Part shown: piece by piece, positions 45,976 to 57,852 of the stretch
Layout: each line of letters starts with the position of its first letter
How positions within the stretch are numbered: position 1 is the first letter of the stretch
DNA from: Flavobacterium flabelliforme
GTDB lineage: Bacteria; Bacteroidota; Bacteroidia; Flavobacteriales; Flavobacteriaceae
DNA: 64,000 nt
Direction: 5' to 3'
Assembly (NCBI RefSeq): GCF_017948675.1
Contig: NZ_JAGFBU010000001.1
Coordinates: 310,001 to 374,000 of the forward strand
Program-made: the position numbers and the translations under genes
Notes under the pieces: model-generated
What the model saw: the letters and a program-made list of their open reading frames with translations, nothing else
Told to the model about the DNA's origin: nothing
Database searches by the model: none

Positions 45976-45983
45976 CAAATATA
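45976..45983 (-). promoter_or_regulatory. -7 promoter element of the SurA-like gene
   Basis: The minus strand reads TATATTTG, an exact TAnnTTTG match. Confidence 0.5.
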
Positions 45984-46371
45984 CAGTTTTAAGAATCAAG
46001 TTTATAAAGTACATAATACAATAGACATTTTCAAATTTTAAAACAAACAAAAATAGTAATTCAATTAGATAATACAAGTTTCCTAAGTAGTATTAACAAA
46101 AAATTATATCGCATTTTTTTCATTACTCAAACTCTTTAGATTGCTTATAATAAAACAGCAAAAATTACCCTAAAATACTGTAGCATTTATTTAAAAAAAG
46201 ATTAGTTCAATAATTAAGACTGCATAAAAACATCTTGATTAATTGAAATAAATTAAAAAAAAGATATTAAAAATAATATTAAATAAGTCAATTATTAATC
46301 TTGCATTAAATTTTGAAAATCCAACAGAGTAATTAAAGGATAGTATTTTTTTAATTGGCATTTATAAATAG
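45984..46371. other. Spacer between divergent SurA-like and prfC genes
   Basis: About 390 AT-rich bases between two divergent promoters. I see no open reading frame, repeat or hairpin with a T-run that I can support. Confidence 0.5.
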
Positions 46372-46379
46372 TACTTTTG
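46372..46379 (+). promoter_or_regulatory. -7 promoter element of prfC
   Basis: TACTTTTG followed by CACCC is an exact match. A TTTT stands 19 bases upstream in place of -33 TTTG. The leader is very short (start codon at 46398), which supports that start choice. Confidence 0.6.
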
Positions 46380-46397
46380 CACCCTATTTATATAAAT

Positions 46398-47987
46398 ATG
46401 GGCTTTTTAGAAGAAATACAACGCAGAAGAACTTTCGGGATTATCTCACATCCTGATGCAGGAAAAACAACACTTACGGAAAAATTACTACTTTTTGGTG
46501 GTGCTATTCAAGAAGCTGGTGCTGTAAAAAATAATAAGATAAAAAAAGGTGCAACGAGTGACTTTATGGAGATTGAACGCCAAAGAGGTATTTCCGTTTC
46601 CACCTCTGTCCTAGCATTTAATTATAAGGACAAAAAAATAAACATTCTGGATACTCCAGGACACAAGGATTTTGCCGAGGATACTTTTAGAACATTAACA
46701 GCTGTTGACAGTGTTATTGTAGTAATTGACGTAGCTAAGGGTGTGGAAGAGCAAACAGAAAAATTAGTAGCTGTTTGTAGGATGCGAAAAATTCCAATTA
46801 TCGTGTTCATCAACAAATTAGACCGAGAAGGAAAAGATGCTTTTGACTTAATGGACGAAGTAGAACAAAAACTAGGTTTAAGGGTTACCCCTTTGAGTTT
46901 CCCGATAGGAATGGGTTACGATTTTCAAGGTATTTATAATCTTTGGGAGCAAAACATTAATTTATTTAGTGGAGACAGCAGAAAAAACATCGAAGAAACG
47001 ATCGCTTTTTCAGATGTACAAAGTCCTGAATTAGAAAAAATTATAGGTCAAAAACCAGCCAATACACTTAGAGAAGAAATAGGATTAATTGACGAAGTAT
47101 ATCCAAAATTTGATCGTCAGGAATATCTAGATGGTAAATTACAACCCGTATTTTTTGGTTCTGCTTTAAATAATTTTGGAGTAAGAGAATTATTGGACTG
47201 CTTTGTTCAAATTGCTCCTTCACCAAGACCAAAAGATTCAGAAACGCGATTGGTTGATCCAAAAGAAGAAAAAATGACCGGTTTTGTATTTAAAATCCAT
47301 GCTAATATGGATCCTAAACACAGAGACCGATTGGCTTTCATAAAAATTGTTTCTGGAACTTTTGAAAGAAACAAACCGTATTATCACGTACGCCAGAAGA
47401 AAAATTTAAAATTCTCTAGTCCAAATGCTTTTTTTGCTGAGAAAAAAGAAATTGTAGATATTTCTTATCCGGGTGATATTGTAGGTTTACATGATACTGG
47501 AAACTTCAAAATTGGAGATACATTAACTGAAGGAGAAATCATGAGTTTCAAAGGAATTCCAAGTTTCTCACCGGAACACTTTAGATACATCAACAACGCT
47601 GATCCAATGAAAGCTAAACAATTGGACAAAGGGGTTGATCAGTTAATGGACGAAGGTGTTGCGCAGTTATTTACGCTAGAAATGAACAACAGAAAGATCA
47701 TTGGAACTGTTGGAGCACTACAATACGAAGTTATTCAATATCGTTTAGAGCATGAATATGGCGCTAAATGTACGTATGAAAATTTTCCTGTTCACAAAGC
47801 GTGTTGGGTAAAACCAAACGATCTTAAAAGCGATGAGTTTAAAGAATTTAGACGTATTAAGCAAAAATTCTTGGCGCACGATAAATATGGACAACTCGTA
47901 TTCCTTGCAGATTCAGATTTTACGATTCAAATGACTCAAAACAAATATCCAAATGTTAAGTTATTCTTTACATCAGAATTCGAATAA
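46398..47987 (+). CDS. prfC: Peptide chain release factor 3
   Basis: 529 residues, the RF3 length. The GTPase motifs are ISHPDAGKTTL (G1), FMEIERQRGISVSTS (G2), DTPGHKDF (G3) and NKLDREG (G4). The RF3-specific C-terminal region includes GALQYEVIQYRLEHEYGAKC and RIKQKFLAHDKYGQLVFLADS. It recycles RF1/RF2 from the ribosome after termination. I chose the start at 46398 (MGFLEEIQRRR), since the longer frame would begin inside the -7 element. It is followed by a very long terminator hairpin. Confidence 0.95.
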   Translation: MGFLEEIQRRRTFGIISHPDAGKTTLTEKLLLFGGAIQEAGAVKNNKIKKGATSDFMEIERQRGISVSTSVLAFNYKDKKINILDTPGHKDFAEDTFRTLTAVDSVIVVIDVAKGVEEQTEKLVAVCRMRKIPIIVFINKLDREGKDAFDLMDEVEQKLGLRVTPLSFPIGMGYDFQGIYNLWEQNINLFSGDSRKNIEETIAFSDVQSPELEKIIGQKPANTLREEIGLIDEVYPKFDRQEYLDGKLQPVFFGSALNNFGVRELLDCFVQIAPSPRPKDSETRLVDPKEEKMTGFVFKIHANMDPKHRDRLAFIKIVSGTFERNKPYYHVRQKKNLKFSSPNAFFAEKKEIVDISYPGDIVGLHDTGNFKIGDTLTEGEIMSFKGIPSFSPEHFRYINNADPMKAKQLDKGVDQLMDEGVAQLFTLEMNNRKIIGTVGALQYEVIQYRLEHEYGAKCTYENFPVHKACWVKPNDLKSDEFKEFRRIKQKFLAHDKYGQLVFLADSDFTIQMTQNKYPNVKLFFTSEFE

Positions 47988-48000
47988 TAATAATTCTATA

Positions 48001-48060
48001 TTTAAAACATAAAAAAAACGCTAATTTAAAAATTAGCGTTTTTTTTTATGTTTTAAAATG
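48001..48060. terminator. Very long bidirectional terminator
   Basis: The core CGCTAATT (48019-48026) pairs with AATTAGCG (48031-48038). It is extended by A8/T9 and then by TTTAAAACAT with ATGTTTTAAA, giving a stem of over 30 bp with a bulge. It serves prfC and the convergent small secreted-protein gene. Confidence 0.9.
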
Positions 48061-48067
48061 ATTTCAA

Positions 48068-48427
48068 TTAAGCAATCATACTATCCAAATCTACTGCTTT
48101 TTTTAAAAAAGCTTTGATCAATAAACGATTAGGTGCTGTTCCGGAAATAATCACTTGTTTTTTAGTATTGTTCCCTTCTGTCGAAATTGAACTTTTTGGA
48201 TCTTGTTTGGACCCCATAAACCACAAAACAAAGTTCATGCTATTTGAAGAGGAAACTGTAGAAACATTTTCTTTTTTAGTTGAAGGAGAAATAGTAACTG
48301 ATGCATCTACAAGGAAATCATTTTCAGTTTGAGCTGAAACAGAAGTACTACTTATTAACATAAAAACGAATAACATAAGACCTGTAAAAATGGTTTTTTT
48401 ATTTATTTTTAAAGAAGAGTATTGCAT
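48068..48427 (-). CDS. Small secreted protein of unknown function
   Basis: 119 residues with a clear signal peptide (TIFTGLMLFVFMLISSTSVSAQ, cut near residue 33). The mature part is short, Ser/Thr-rich (PSTKKENVSTVSSSNSMNFVLWFMGSKQ) and ends in a helical KAFLKKAVDLDSMIA. I recognise no domain. The central FVLWFMGSKQDPK stretch is the most distinctive. A good promoter at 48476 and a bidirectional terminator support it as a real, single-gene unit. Confidence 0.65.
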   Translation of the reverse strand: MQYSSLKINKKTIFTGLMLFVFMLISSTSVSAQTENDFLVDASVTISPSTKKENVSTVSSSNSMNFVLWFMGSKQDPKSSISTEGNNTKKQVIISGTAPNRLLIKAFLKKAVDLDSMIA

Positions 48428-48475
48428 GTAAATCTGTTTTTAAATGATATTTTAATCGCTATCTTATTTCGAGTG

Positions 48476-48504
48476 CGAAAGTATAGCATTAAAGAGATAG
48501 CAAA
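48476..48504 (-). promoter_or_regulatory. Promoter of the small secreted-protein gene
   Basis: The minus strand reads TTTG (48501-48504), 17 bases, then TACTTTCG (48476-48483), one mismatch from TAnnTTTG. Confidence 0.5.
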
Positions 48505-48800
48505 AAATAATTCCGACAAACCACCTGAATACTCGTTTAAAGGACATATTCCTATTTAAAATTAAATTATCAAAAACAAAACAAGGTTAAAATCACTAAT
48601 TTTTTAATTTACAAAAAGTAATATTTAGCTTCTTAGACACTATTGCGAAAGAGATTAAGATTTTTTTGGTCTAACTTACTTTTAAACGACCAGAGAACAA
48701 TAAAACTTATAATTCAGTTATTGGTACTTTAAAAAGGAATGTGTCTTTGATAGTTAAATCATACACGTTTCAGACAAAAAATTAAAGAATAGCTTTAAAA
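48505..48800. other. Non-coding spacer
   Basis: About 300 bases between the small secreted-protein promoter and the rpoC-operon terminator. No open reading frame or repeat is supported. Confidence 0.5.
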
Positions 48801-48834
48801 CAAAAAGGCTTTCACCGAAGTGAAAGCCTTTTAA
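48801..48834 (-). terminator. Terminator of the rpoBC operon
   Basis: AAAAGGCTTTCAC (48803-48815) pairs with GTGAAAGCCTTTT (48820-48832). The transcript-strand loop is TTCG, an extra-stable tetraloop, and the stem is followed by a T-run. Confidence 0.92.
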
Positions 48835-48838
48835 AATA

Positions 48839-49150
48839 TTATGCTTGTCCCGCGGGACCAAAATTAAGCGGAATTGGAACTTGTTCCGTTTCTTTGATTT
48901 CGCCATGAGCTACTTCAAATCGATGGATATTTTCCCCAATAGCTTTAAATAATCTTTTAGCATGTTGTGGTGTCAAGACAATTCTTGATTTTACCTTAGC
49001 TTTAGGTATACCAGGCATGATACTTACAAAATCTAAAACAAATTCAGATGAAGAGTGATTGATAATAGCCAAATTAGAATAAATTCCTTCAGCCGTTTTT
49101 TCGTCTAACTCAATATTAATTTGCTCTTGTTGTTGATTAGAATTACTCAT
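48839..49150 (-). CDS. DUF3467 protein at the end of the rpoBC operon
   Basis: A 103-residue DUF3467 protein: INIELDEKTAEGIYSNLAIINHSSSEFVLDFVSIMPGIPKAKVKSRIVLTPQHAKRLFKAIGENI covers most of the family. It has no membrane segment or signal peptide. The start codon is 3 bases past the rpoC stop, and the operon terminator begins right after its own stop, so it must be expressed with RNA polymerase. The function of the family is unknown. Confidence 0.88.
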   Translation of the reverse strand: MSNSNQQQEQINIELDEKTAEGIYSNLAIINHSSSEFVLDFVSIMPGIPKAKVKSRIVLTPQHAKRLFKAIGENIHRFEVAHGEIKETEQVPIPLNFGPAGQA

Positions 49151-49153
49151 ATC

Positions 49154-52100
49154 TTAGTAAATATATTCCTCTTTATTAGCCATCATATCATTGTAATCCT
49201 CTTTAGAACCTACAATAGTATTATCATATTCTCTCATACCAGTTCCGGCAGGGATTCTATGTCCAACAATAACATTTTCTTTCAATCCTTCTAAGTAATC
49301 GATTTTACCTGCAACAGCAGCTTCATTCAATACTTTAGTAGTTTCCTGGAACGATGCAGCAGAAATAAATGATTTCGTTTGAAGCGAAGCTCTGGTAATA
49401 CCTTGTAATACTGGTGTTGCAGTTGCAGTAACAACATCACGAGCTACAACAAGATTTTTATCTGTACGTTTCAATAGAGAGTTTTCATCACGCAAATCAC
49501 GAGGCGTAATTATTTGTCCTTCTTTAAGCGCACTAGAATCTCCAGCATCTTCAACCACTTTCATACCATATAATTTATCGTTTTGAACGATGAAATCTTT
49601 AGTGTGAATCAATTGGTCTTCTAAGAATAAAGTATCACCTGGATCCTGAACTCTTACTTTACGCATCATTTGACGTATTACTACTTCAAAGTGTTTGTCG
49701 TTGATTTTTACCCCTTGTAGACGGTATACTTCTTGAATTTCATTAACCAAATACTGTTGAACAGCTGCTGGTCCTTGAATTCTTAAAATATCATCTGGAG
49801 TAATAGCTCCATCAGACAATGGCACACCAGCTCTTACGAAGTCATTTTCTTGAACTAGAATTTGGCTTGATAATTTAACCAAGTATTTTCTAATATCTCC
49901 GAATTTAGATTCGATAACAACCTCACGGTTACCTCTTTTGATTTTTCCAAAAGAAACAACACCATCAATCTCAGAAACCACAGCTGGATTAGAAGGATTA
50001 CGAGCCTCTAACAACTCTGTAATTCTAGGTAAACCTCCTGTAATATCTCCTGATTTAGAAGAACGACGAGGGATTTTTACCAATACCTTACCTGCTTTAA
50101 TTTTCTCACCGTTATCAACCATCAAGTGGGCTCCAACTGGTAAGTTGTAAGAACGAATCAATTCACCATCTTTACCGTAAACCAATAAAGTTGGGATTAA
50201 TTTATTAGCTCTTGATTCAGAAATTACTTTTTCTTGGAAACCAGTTTGCTCATCAATTTCAACCATGAATGATTGACCTTGCTCTAAATCTTCGTAAGCA
50301 ATTTTACCAGTAAACTCAGAAACAATAACTCCATTATATGGATCCCATTTACAGATTACATCTCCTTTTGCTACAGACTGACCGTCTTTAACAAAAATAC
50401 TTGAACCGTAAGGGATATTATTAGTACTTAATAAAATACCTGTTTTCTCATCAATTAATTTCAATTCAGTAGAACGAGAAACTACAATATCAACTGCATT
50501 ACCTTCACTATCTTCTCCTTTAACCGTTTTCAAATCTTCGATTTCAAGTCTACCAGCGAATTTAACAACAATACTAGATTCTTCAGAAATACCTCCCGCA
50601 ACCCCTCCAACGTGGAAAGTACGAAGTGTTAACTGTGTTCCTGGTTCTCCAATAGATTGAGCTGCAATTACACCAACTGCTTCTCCTCTTTGTGTCATTT
50701 TTCCAGTAGCTAAGTTTCTACCGTAACATTTAGCACAAATACCTTTTGTAGCTTCACAAGTTAATGGTGAACGAACTTCAACTTTCTCGATTGGAGAAGC
50801 GTCAATTGCTTTCATTATAACTTCTGTGATTTGCTCACCAGAATGAATTAAGATTTCATTATTCAAAGGATTAACTAAGTCTTGTAATACTACACGACCT
50901 AATATTCTTTCTCCTAATGACTCAACTATTTCTTCATTTTTCTTCAATGCTGAAACTTCAACACCTCTAAGAGTACCACAATCATCGATATTAACAATAA
51001 CATCTTGAGATACATCATGCAATCTACGAGTCAAGTAACCAGCATCCGCTGTTTTCAACGCCGTATCCGCAAGTCCTTTACGAGCACCGTGAGTAGAGAT
51101 AAAGTACTCAAGGATTGAAAGTCCTTCCTTAAAGTTAGAAAGAATCGGGTTTTCAATAATTTCTCCACCACCAGCAGTCGATTTTTTAGGCTTAGCCATC
51201 AAACCACGCATACCAGTTAACTGACGAATTTGTTCTTTAGATCCCCTTGCTCCAGAATCAAGCATCATATACACTGAGTTGAAACCTTGTTGGTCTTCTC
51301 TAATGTTTTTCATTGCTAACTCTGTTAATTGAGCATTCGCTGAAGTCCATACATCAATAACTTGGTTGTAACGTTCGTTATTAGTAATAAGACCCATGTT
51401 ATAGTTCATAGAAATACCTTGAACTTGTTCTCTAGCGTCAGCAATCAATTTTGGTTTTTGATCTGGAATTCTAATATCACCTAATGAGAATGACAAACCA
51501 CCTTTGAAGGCAAATTTGTACCCCATGTCTTTCATGTTATCCAAGAAAGCTGCAGTTGTAGGCACATCAGTAGAACTTAAAACGTGACCAATAATATCTC
51601 TTAAGTTTTTCTTAGTCAATACATCATTGATATATCCAGCTGCTTCCGGTACTACTTCATTAAATAATACACGCCCAGCAGTTGTTTGAATGATTTGGTA
51701 CACTAAATCACCAGCTTCATTAAAGTGTTTTGCTCTAATTTTAACTGAAGCATTCAATTCTAATCTTCCTTCATTCAAAGCAATATTTACTTCTTCAGCA
51801 GAATAGAAAGTGATTCCTTCTCCTAAAATTTTCTTTTCAGGAGTTGACAAACGTTCTTTGGTCATATAATATAGACCCAAAACCATATCCTGAGAAGGTA
51901 CTGTAATTGGCGCTCCATTTGCAGGATTCAGAATATTGTGAGAACCCAACATTAAAAGTTGTGCTTCCAAAATAGCTTCTGGTCCTAAAGGCAAGTGAAC
52001 TGCCATTTGATCCCCATCAAAATCCGCATTAAATGCAGTACAAACTAAAGGGTGCAATTGGATTGCTTTTCCTTCAATTAATTTTGGTTGGAATGCTTGA

Positions 52101-53467
52101 ATACCTAATCTGTGCAAAGTAGGAGCACGATTCAGTAATATTGGGTGACCTTTAATTACATTTTCAAGGATATCCCAAACTACTGGCTCTTTCTTATCTA
52201 TTATTTTTTTAGCTGATTTTACAGTTTTTACAATTCCTCTTTCTATCAATTTACGGATAACGAAAGGTTTGTATAATTCTGCTGCCATATCTTTAGGGAT
52301 ACCACATTCAGATAATTTTAATTCAGGCCCAACAACAATTACCGAACGGGCAGAATAATCCACACGTTTACCAAGTAAGTTTTGACGGAAACGTCCTTGC
52401 TTACCTTTAAGGGAATCAGATAATGATTTTAATGGTCTGTTTGATTCTGTTTTAACAGCAGATGCTTTTCTTGTATTATCAAATAATGAATCTACAGATT
52501 CTTGCAACATACGTTTTTCGTTTCTTAAGATAACTTCTGGAGCTTTAATCTCCATTAATCTTTTCAAACGGTTGTTACGTATAATTACACGACGGTATAA
52601 ATCATTTAAATCTGAAGTTGCAAAACGACCTCCATCAAGTGGCACAAGCGGACGTAATTCTGGTGGAATAACTGGAACTACTTTCATAATCATCCATTCT
52701 GGACGATTCTCACGGTTCAAGTTAGACTCACGGAAAGATTCAACAACTTGCAATCTTTTTAATGCTTCCGTTTTACGTTGTTTAGACGTTTCATTGTTTG
52801 CATTATGTCTTAATTGGTAAGACAATTGATCTAAATCAATTCTAGCCAATAAGTCCATAATACACTCTGCTCCCATTTTAGCAACAAATTTATTAGGATC
52901 AAAATCATCCAAATATTGGTTGTCAGCAGGAAGAGTATCAAGAATGTTCAAATATTCTTCTTCTGTAAGGAAGTCTAATCTTTGAACTGATTCCCCTTCT
53001 GCATTTTTAGCAATACCTGCTTGAATTACTACATATCTTTCGTAGTAGATGATCATATCTAATTTCTTAGATGGAAGTCCAAGAATATAACCAATTTTAT
53101 TAGGAAGAGAACGGAAATACCAGATATGAGCAATTGGCACAACAAGGTTGATGTGACCTACTCTATCTCTACGTACTTTTTTCTCAGTAACTTCAACACC
53201 ACAACGGTCACAGATGATCCCTTTGTAACGAATTCTTTTATATTTACCACAAGCACATTCAAAATCCTTTACAGGTCCGAAAATACGCTCACAGAAAAGT
53301 CCATCACGCTCTGGTTTGTGCGTTCTGTAGTTGATAGTTTCTGGCTTTAAAACCTCTCCTCTTGACTCTTTCAAGATAGATTCTGGCGAAGCTAATCCTA
53401 TCGAAATTTTATTGAATCTTTTTACAGGATTCTTGTCTTTATTATTGTTATTTCTATTATTGATCAT
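49154..53467 (-). CDS. rpoC: DNA-directed RNA polymerase subunit beta'
   Basis: 1437 residues. The N-terminal zinc ribbon is [20 protein letters not shown], the catalytic NADFDGD loop lies in [14 protein letters not shown], and the second zinc site is near [13 protein letters not shown]. The bridge-helix/trigger-loop region ([25 protein letters not shown]) is intact. I placed the start at 53467 (MINNRNNNN) rather than 53542: the extra 25 residues read from the repeat-rich spacer and do not look conserved. It lies 298 bases after rpoB and is followed by a DUF3467 gene. Confidence 0.96.
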   Translation of the reverse strand: MINNRNNNNKDKNPVKRFNKISIGLASPESILKESRGEVLKPETINYRTHKPERDGLFCERIFGPVKDFECACGKYKRIRYKGIICDRCGVEVTEKKVRRDRVGHINLVVPIAHIWYFRSLPNKIGYILGLPSKKLDMIIYYERYVVIQAGIAKNAEGESVQRLDFLTEEEYLNILDTLPADNQYLDDFDPNKFVAKMGAECIMDLLARIDLDQLSYQLRHNANNETSKQRKTEALKRLQVVESFRESNLNRENRPEWMIMKVVPVIPPELRPLVPLDGGRFATSDLNDLYRRVIIRNNRLKRLMEIKAPEVILRNEKRMLQESVDSLFDNTRKASAVKTESNRPLKSLSDSLKGKQGRFRQNLLGKRVDYSARSVIVVGPELKLSECGIPKDMAAELYKPFVIRKLIERGIVKTVKSAKKIIDKKEPVVWDILENVIKGHPILLNRAPTLHRLGIQAFQPKLIEGKAIQLHPLVCTAFNADFDGDQMAVHLPLGPEAILEAQLLMLGSHNILNPANGAPITVPSQDMVLGLYYMTKERLSTPEKKILGEGITFYSAEEVNIALNEGRLELNASVKIRAKHFNEAGDLVYQIIQTTAGRVLFNEVVPEAAGYINDVLTKKNLRDIIGHVLSSTDVPTTAAFLDNMKDMGYKFAFKGGLSFSLGDIRIPDQKPKLIADAREQVQGISMNYNMGLITNNERYNQVIDVWTSANAQLTELAMKNIREDQQGFNSVYMMLDSGARGSKEQIRQLTGMRGLMAKPKKSTAGGGEIIENPILSNFKEGLSILEYFISTHGARKGLADTALKTADAGYLTRRLHDVSQDVIVNIDDCGTLRGVEVSALKKNEEIVESLGERILGRVVLQDLVNPLNNEILIHSGEQITEVIMKAIDASPIEKVEVRSPLTCEATKGICAKCYGRNLATGKMTQRGEAVGVIAAQSIGEPGTQLTLRTFHVGGVAGGISEESSIVVKFAGRLEIEDLKTVKGEDSEGNAVDIVVSRSTELKLIDEKTGILLSTNNIPYGSSIFVKDGQSVAKGDVICKWDPYNGVIVSEFTGKIAYEDLEQGQSFMVEIDEQTGFQEKVISESRANKLIPTLLVYGKDGELIRSYNLPVGAHLMVDNGEKIKAGKVLVKIPRRSSKSGDITGGLPRITELLEARNPSNPAVVSEIDGVVSFGKIKRGNREVVIESKFGDIRKYLVKLSSQILVQENDFVRAGVPLSDGAITPDDILRIQGPAAVQQYLVNEIQEVYRLQGVKINDKHFEVVIRQMMRKVRVQDPGDTLFLEDQLIHTKDFIVQNDKLYGMKVVEDAGDSSALKEGQIITPRDLRDENSLLKRTDKNLVVARDVVTATATPVLQGITRASLQTKSFISAASFQETTKVLNEAAVAGKIDYLEGLKENVIVGHRIPAGTGMREYDNTIVGSKEDYNDMMANKEEYIY

Positions 53468-53765
53468 AGTTTTTACTATTGATTTATTTGCAATTAAAAA
53501 TTGATTTTTATAATAGTCGAAAGTTTGAAAGTTATAAGTCAAAAGTCACATAGGGCTTTAAAAACTTTATAACATTAGACTTTAAGACTATTAAAACACC
53601 TCGAGTTACTTCTCTAAACTTCAAACTAGTTTTGAAGCGCTAGTTATAAAAAACAGTGTTTTTTATAAAAAATCGGAACGGTTTACGGGTATAAATCCTA
53701 AAAACTTATATAAATGCCAAAGTAGAGATGCGATTAATCACATCTCTACCGTAACAAATTTTAAT
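53468..53765 (-). other. Structured spacer between rpoB and rpoC
   Basis: Three inverted repeats are visible: GTAGAGATG/CATCTCTAC (53722-53730, 53741-53749) just after rpoB; TTATAAAAAACA/TGTTTTTTATAA (53644-53668) with a single-base centre; and CTTCAAA/TTTGAAG, including CTAG, near 53621-53639. At 53516-53547 there is a run of short AAGT-type direct repeats (aaagtttgaaagtt, aagtcaaaagtc). None is a clear terminator. Confidence 0.6.
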
Positions 53766-56700
53766 CTATTCTTCTAAACGAATGTCAAGTCCAAGACCTT
53801 TTAATTCGTGCATCAATACATTGAATGATTCTGGCAATCCTGGTTCTGGCATAGACTCTCCCTTAACGATTGCTTCGTAAGTTTTAGCTCTACCAATTAC
53901 GTCATCCGATTTAACTGTCAAGATTTCACGTAAAGTACTTGATGCTCCATAAGCTTCAAGTGCCCAAACCTCCATCTCTCCAAAACGTTGACCTCCAAAT
54001 TGTGCTTTACCTCCAAGTGGTTGTTGTGTAATCAAAGAGTACGGTCCGATAGAACGGGCGTGCATCTTATCATCAACCATGTGTCCAAGTTTCAACATAT
54101 AGATAACTCCAACTGTCGCTGCTTGGTGGAAACGTTCTCCAGTACCACCATCATAAAGGTGTGTATGTCCAAAACGTGGTATTCCAGCTTCGTCAGTCAA
54201 TTCATTAATTTGATCTAAAGTTGCTCCATCAAAAATTGGTGTAGCAAATTTTCTACCCAAGTTTTGTCCAGCCCAACCTAATACCGTTTCATAAATTTGA
54301 CCAATGTTCATACGTGAAGGTACCCCAAGTGGGTTCAATACGATATCAACTGGCGTTCCGTCTTCCAAGAAAGGCATGTCTTCATGACGAACGATACGAG
54401 CAACAATACCTTTGTTACCGTGACGTCCTGCCATTTTATCCCCAACTTTCAACTTACGTTTTTTTGCAATATATACTTTAGCTAATTTCAAAATTCCAGC
54501 TGGCAACTCATCACCAACAGTAATTGTGAATTTCTCTCTACGTAATGCACCTTGTAAATCGTTCAATTTAATTTTATAGTTATGAATTAAATCATTAACC
54601 ATTTTATTAGTTGCATCATCAGCAACCCATTGACCTTTACTTAAGTGAGCAAAATCTTCAACAGCATAAAGCATTTTTTGAGTATATTTTTTACCTTTTG
54701 GTAAAACTTCTTCACCCAAATCATTCATTACCCCTTGAGATGTTTTTCCGTTTACGATCAAGAACAATTTCTCTACTAATTTGTCTTTTAATTCAACAAA
54801 CTTAGTTTCGAATTCCATTTCAAGTGCTCCTAAAGCATCTTTATCTTGCGTACGTTTACGTTTATCTTTAACTGCTCTTGCGAACAATTTTTTGTCTAAA
54901 ACAACACCATGTAAAGAAGGAGACGCTTTTAATGAAGCATCTTTTACATCACCTGCTTTATCCCCGAAGATTGCACGAAGCAATTTCTCTTCTGGAGTAG
55001 GATCTGATTCTCCTTTTGGAGTAATTTTTCCGATAAGAATATCGCCAGGTTTAACCTCTGCTCCAATTCTAATCATACCATTTTCATCTAAATCTTTAGT
55101 AGCTTCTTCAGAAACGTTCGGTATATCGTTCGTTAATTCTTCGTTACCTAATTTAGTATCTCTCACTTCTAATGAATAATCATCAACGTGAATAGATGTG
55201 AAAATATCATCACGAACTACTTTCTCAGAAATAACGATTGCATCCTCAAAGTTGTATCCTTTCCATGGCATAAACGCCACTTTCAAATTACGACCTAAAG
55301 CCAATTCACCATTTTGAGTAGCATATCCTTCAGATAATACTTGTCCAAGAACCACTCTATCCCCTTTTCTTACGATAGGTTTAAGGTTGATACTTGTTCC
55401 TTGATTGGTTTTTCTAAATTTAATTAGATTGTATGTTTTCTCATCAGATTCAAAACTAACCATTCTTTCTTCCTCAGTACGGTCGTATTTGATAGTGATG
55501 ATGTTTGCATCTACATATTCTATAACTCCATCTCCTTCAGCATTAATCAATACTCTAGAATCAGAAGCTACTTGACGCTCTAAACCAGTTCCAACAATAG
55601 GAGCTTCAGGACGAATTAATGGTACGGCCTGACGCATCATGTTAGATCCCATCAAGGCTCTATTCGCATCATCATGTTCTAAGAAAGGAATCAAAGAAGC
55701 AGAAATTGAAGCAATTTGATTTGGAGCTACATCCGTATAATCAACTCTTGTAGGTTCAATTACAGGGAAATCACCTTCTTGACGTGCAATTACGTCTTCA
55801 GCAGTAATTTTACCAGTACCATCCATTTGGATATTTGCCTGAGCAATCATCATTCCTTCTTCTTCTTCTGCGCTTAAGTAAACTGGAGTAGACTCTAAAT
55901 CTACCACTCCATTAGTTACTTTACGGTAAGGTGTTTCAATGAAACCCATTCCGTTTACTTTAGCATAAACACCAAGAGAGGATATCAAACCAATGTTTGG
56001 TCCCTCCGGAGTTTCAATCGGACATAAACGACCGTAATGCGTATAGTGAACGTCACGTACCTCAAATCCAGCTCTCTCTCTCGAAAGTCCACCAGGTCCT
56101 AGTGCAGATAATCTTCTCTTGTGCGTAATCTCAGCAAGTGGATTCGTTTGATCCATAAACTGTGACAACTGGTTTGTACCAAAGAAAGAGTTGATAACTG
56201 ATGATAATGTTTTAGCATTAATCAAATCAATTGGCGTAAACACCTCGTTATCTCTAACGTTCATTCTCTCACGAATAGTTCTAGCCATACGCGCTAAACC
56301 AACACCGAATTGTTGAGACAATTGTTCTCCAACTGTTCTAACACGACGGTTTGATAAGTGATCAATATCATCAATCTCTGCTTTAGAGTTGATCAATTCG
56401 ATCAAATATTTCACGATAGTTATGATATCTTCTTTGGTCAAGACTTGCTTTTCCATTGGAGTATCTAAACCTAATTTTTTATTAATTCTATAACGACCAA
56501 CTTCACCTAAGTTATAACGTTGATCAGAGAAGAATAATTTATCTATAATACCACGAGCAGTTTCTTCATCAGGCGGTTCTGCGTTACGCAATTGTCTGTA
56601 GATATGCTCAACAGCTTCTTTTTCAGAGTTTGTTGGATCTTTTTGTAACGTATTATGAATGATGGCATAATCACCTTGATTAGCATCTTCTTTATGTAAC

Positions 56701-57578
56701 AAAATAGATTTAACGTTAGAATCAATGATTTCTTCCACATTATCTTTATCGATAATTGTATCTCTATCAAGGATTATTTCGTTACGTTCGATAGAAACAA
56801 CCTCACCAGTATCTTCATCTACGAAATCCTCATGCCATGTATTTAATACACGAGCCGCTAATTTTCTACCGATATATTTTTTAAGACCTGTCTTAGAAAC
56901 TTTAATTTCCTCAGCAAGGTCAAAGATTTCAAGGATATCCTTATCTCTTTCGAAACCAATTGCACGGAATAAAGTAGTTACAGGTAATTTTTTCTTTCTG
57001 TCAATATAAGCATACATTACGCTGTTTATATCTGTAGAAAATTCTATCCAAGAACCTTTAAAAGGAATTACTCTGGCAGAATATAATTTAGTTCCATTTG
57101 CGTGGAATGATTGACCAAAGAAAACACCTGGAGATCTATGTAATTGCGAAACAACTACACGTTCAGCACCATTGATAACAAAAGTACCACTCGGCGTCAT
57201 GTAAGGAATTGTACCAAGATATACATCTTGAACAATTGTTTCGAAATCCTCATGTTCTGGATCTGTACAATATAGTTTTAACCTTGCTTTTAAAGGTACA
57301 CTATACGTAAGACCTCTTTCTATACACTCTTGAATAGTGTAACGTGGTGGATCTACAAAATAATCAAGGAATTCTAATACAAAGTTATTTCTTGTATCAG
57401 TAATTGGGAAGTTTTCCATGAAGGTATTGTAAAGCCCTTCGTCGCCTCTTTCGTCAGATTTAGTTTCTAATTGAAAAAAATCTTTAAACGATTTAACCTG
57501 AACATCTAGAAAATCTGGATATTGAGGTATGTTTTTTGTAGAGGCAAAATTTAATCTTTCAGTCTGATTTGTAATCAT
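53766..57578 (-). CDS. rpoB: DNA-directed RNA polymerase subunit beta
   Basis: 1270 residues, the size usual for Flavobacteriaceae. The rifampicin-region motif is [45 protein letters not shown], followed by the C-terminal [14 protein letters not shown] and [24 protein letters not shown] motifs. I chose the ATG at 57578 (MITNQ) over an in-frame TTG one codon upstream. It lies 274 bases after rplL, behind a hairpin that may set its level relative to the ribosomal protein genes. Confidence 0.97.
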   Translation of the reverse strand: MITNQTERLNFASTKNIPQYPDFLDVQVKSFKDFFQLETKSDERGDEGLYNTFMENFPITDTRNNFVLEFLDYFVDPPRYTIQECIERGLTYSVPLKARLKLYCTDPEHEDFETIVQDVYLGTIPYMTPSGTFVINGAERVVVSQLHRSPGVFFGQSFHANGTKLYSARVIPFKGSWIEFSTDINSVMYAYIDRKKKLPVTTLFRAIGFERDKDILEIFDLAEEIKVSKTGLKKYIGRKLAARVLNTWHEDFVDEDTGEVVSIERNEIILDRDTIIDKDNVEEIIDSNVKSILLHKEDANQGDYAIIHNTLQKDPTNSEKEAVEHIYRQLRNAEPPDEETARGIIDKLFFSDQRYNLGEVGRYRINKKLGLDTPMEKQVLTKEDIITIVKYLIELINSKAEIDDIDHLSNRRVRTVGEQLSQQFGVGLARMARTIRERMNVRDNEVFTPIDLINAKTLSSVINSFFGTNQLSQFMDQTNPLAEITHKRRLSALGPGGLSRERAGFEVRDVHYTHYGRLCPIETPEGPNIGLISSLGVYAKVNGMGFIETPYRKVTNGVVDLESTPVYLSAEEEEGMMIAQANIQMDGTGKITAEDVIARQEGDFPVIEPTRVDYTDVAPNQIASISASLIPFLEHDDANRALMGSNMMRQAVPLIRPEAPIVGTGLERQVASDSRVLINAEGDGVIEYVDANIITIKYDRTEEERMVSFESDEKTYNLIKFRKTNQGTSINLKPIVRKGDRVVLGQVLSEGYATQNGELALGRNLKVAFMPWKGYNFEDAIVISEKVVRDDIFTSIHVDDYSLEVRDTKLGNEELTNDIPNVSEEATKDLDENGMIRIGAEVKPGDILIGKITPKGESDPTPEEKLLRAIFGDKAGDVKDASLKASPSLHGVVLDKKLFARAVKDKRKRTQDKDALGALEMEFETKFVELKDKLVEKLFLIVNGKTSQGVMNDLGEEVLPKGKKYTQKMLYAVEDFAHLSKGQWVADDATNKMVNDLIHNYKIKLNDLQGALRREKFTITVGDELPAGILKLAKVYIAKKRKLKVGDKMAGRHGNKGIVARIVRHEDMPFLEDGTPVDIVLNPLGVPSRMNIGQIYETVLGWAGQNLGRKFATPIFDGATLDQINELTDEAGIPRFGHTHLYDGGTGERFHQAATVGVIYMLKLGHMVDDKMHARSIGPYSLITQQPLGGKAQFGGQRFGEMEVWALEAYGASSTLREILTVKSDDVIGRAKTYEAIVKGESMPEPGLPESFNVLMHELKGLGLDIRLEE

Positions 57579-57794
57579 CAATGGAGAAATTTTGATTAAA
57601 AAAAGTAGTTTTTGTGCAAAACACTGTTTAATTTATAAAACAATCTATACTTTTTTTTTATAATCGATACATCTTTAAAAATAATTCAAGAGAGACTCTT
57701 TCCTATATTTTCTTTCATCGTATTGATTTAAAAACCTATTGTATTTATGCTATTTTATAATAAAACTTAAAAATAATTTTATTATACGAAAAAT

Positions 57795-57830
57795 GGTTTA
57801 GGCCTTGGAAAAACATCCAAGACCTAAACC
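57795..57830 (-). terminator. Probable attenuator between rplL and rpoB
   Basis: GGTTTAGGCCTTGGA (57795-57809) and TCCAAGACCTAAACC (57816-57830) pair with one G-U. On the transcript the stem is followed by ATTTTTCG, a short T-run. The position between rplL and rpoB matches the known partial terminator in E. coli. Confidence 0.7.
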
Positions 57831-57852
57831 TTATTCTTAAAACAGAGATAAA

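Noticed and set aside
53468-53542. N-terminal extension of rpoC to 53542
   Set aside because: The extra 25 residues come from the AAGT-type repeat region and lack any known beta' sequence; MINNRNNNN at 53467 fits better.
57576-57581. TTG start codon one codon upstream of the rpoB ATG
   Set aside because: The adjacent ATG gives the family-typical MITNQ start; nothing supports the TTG.
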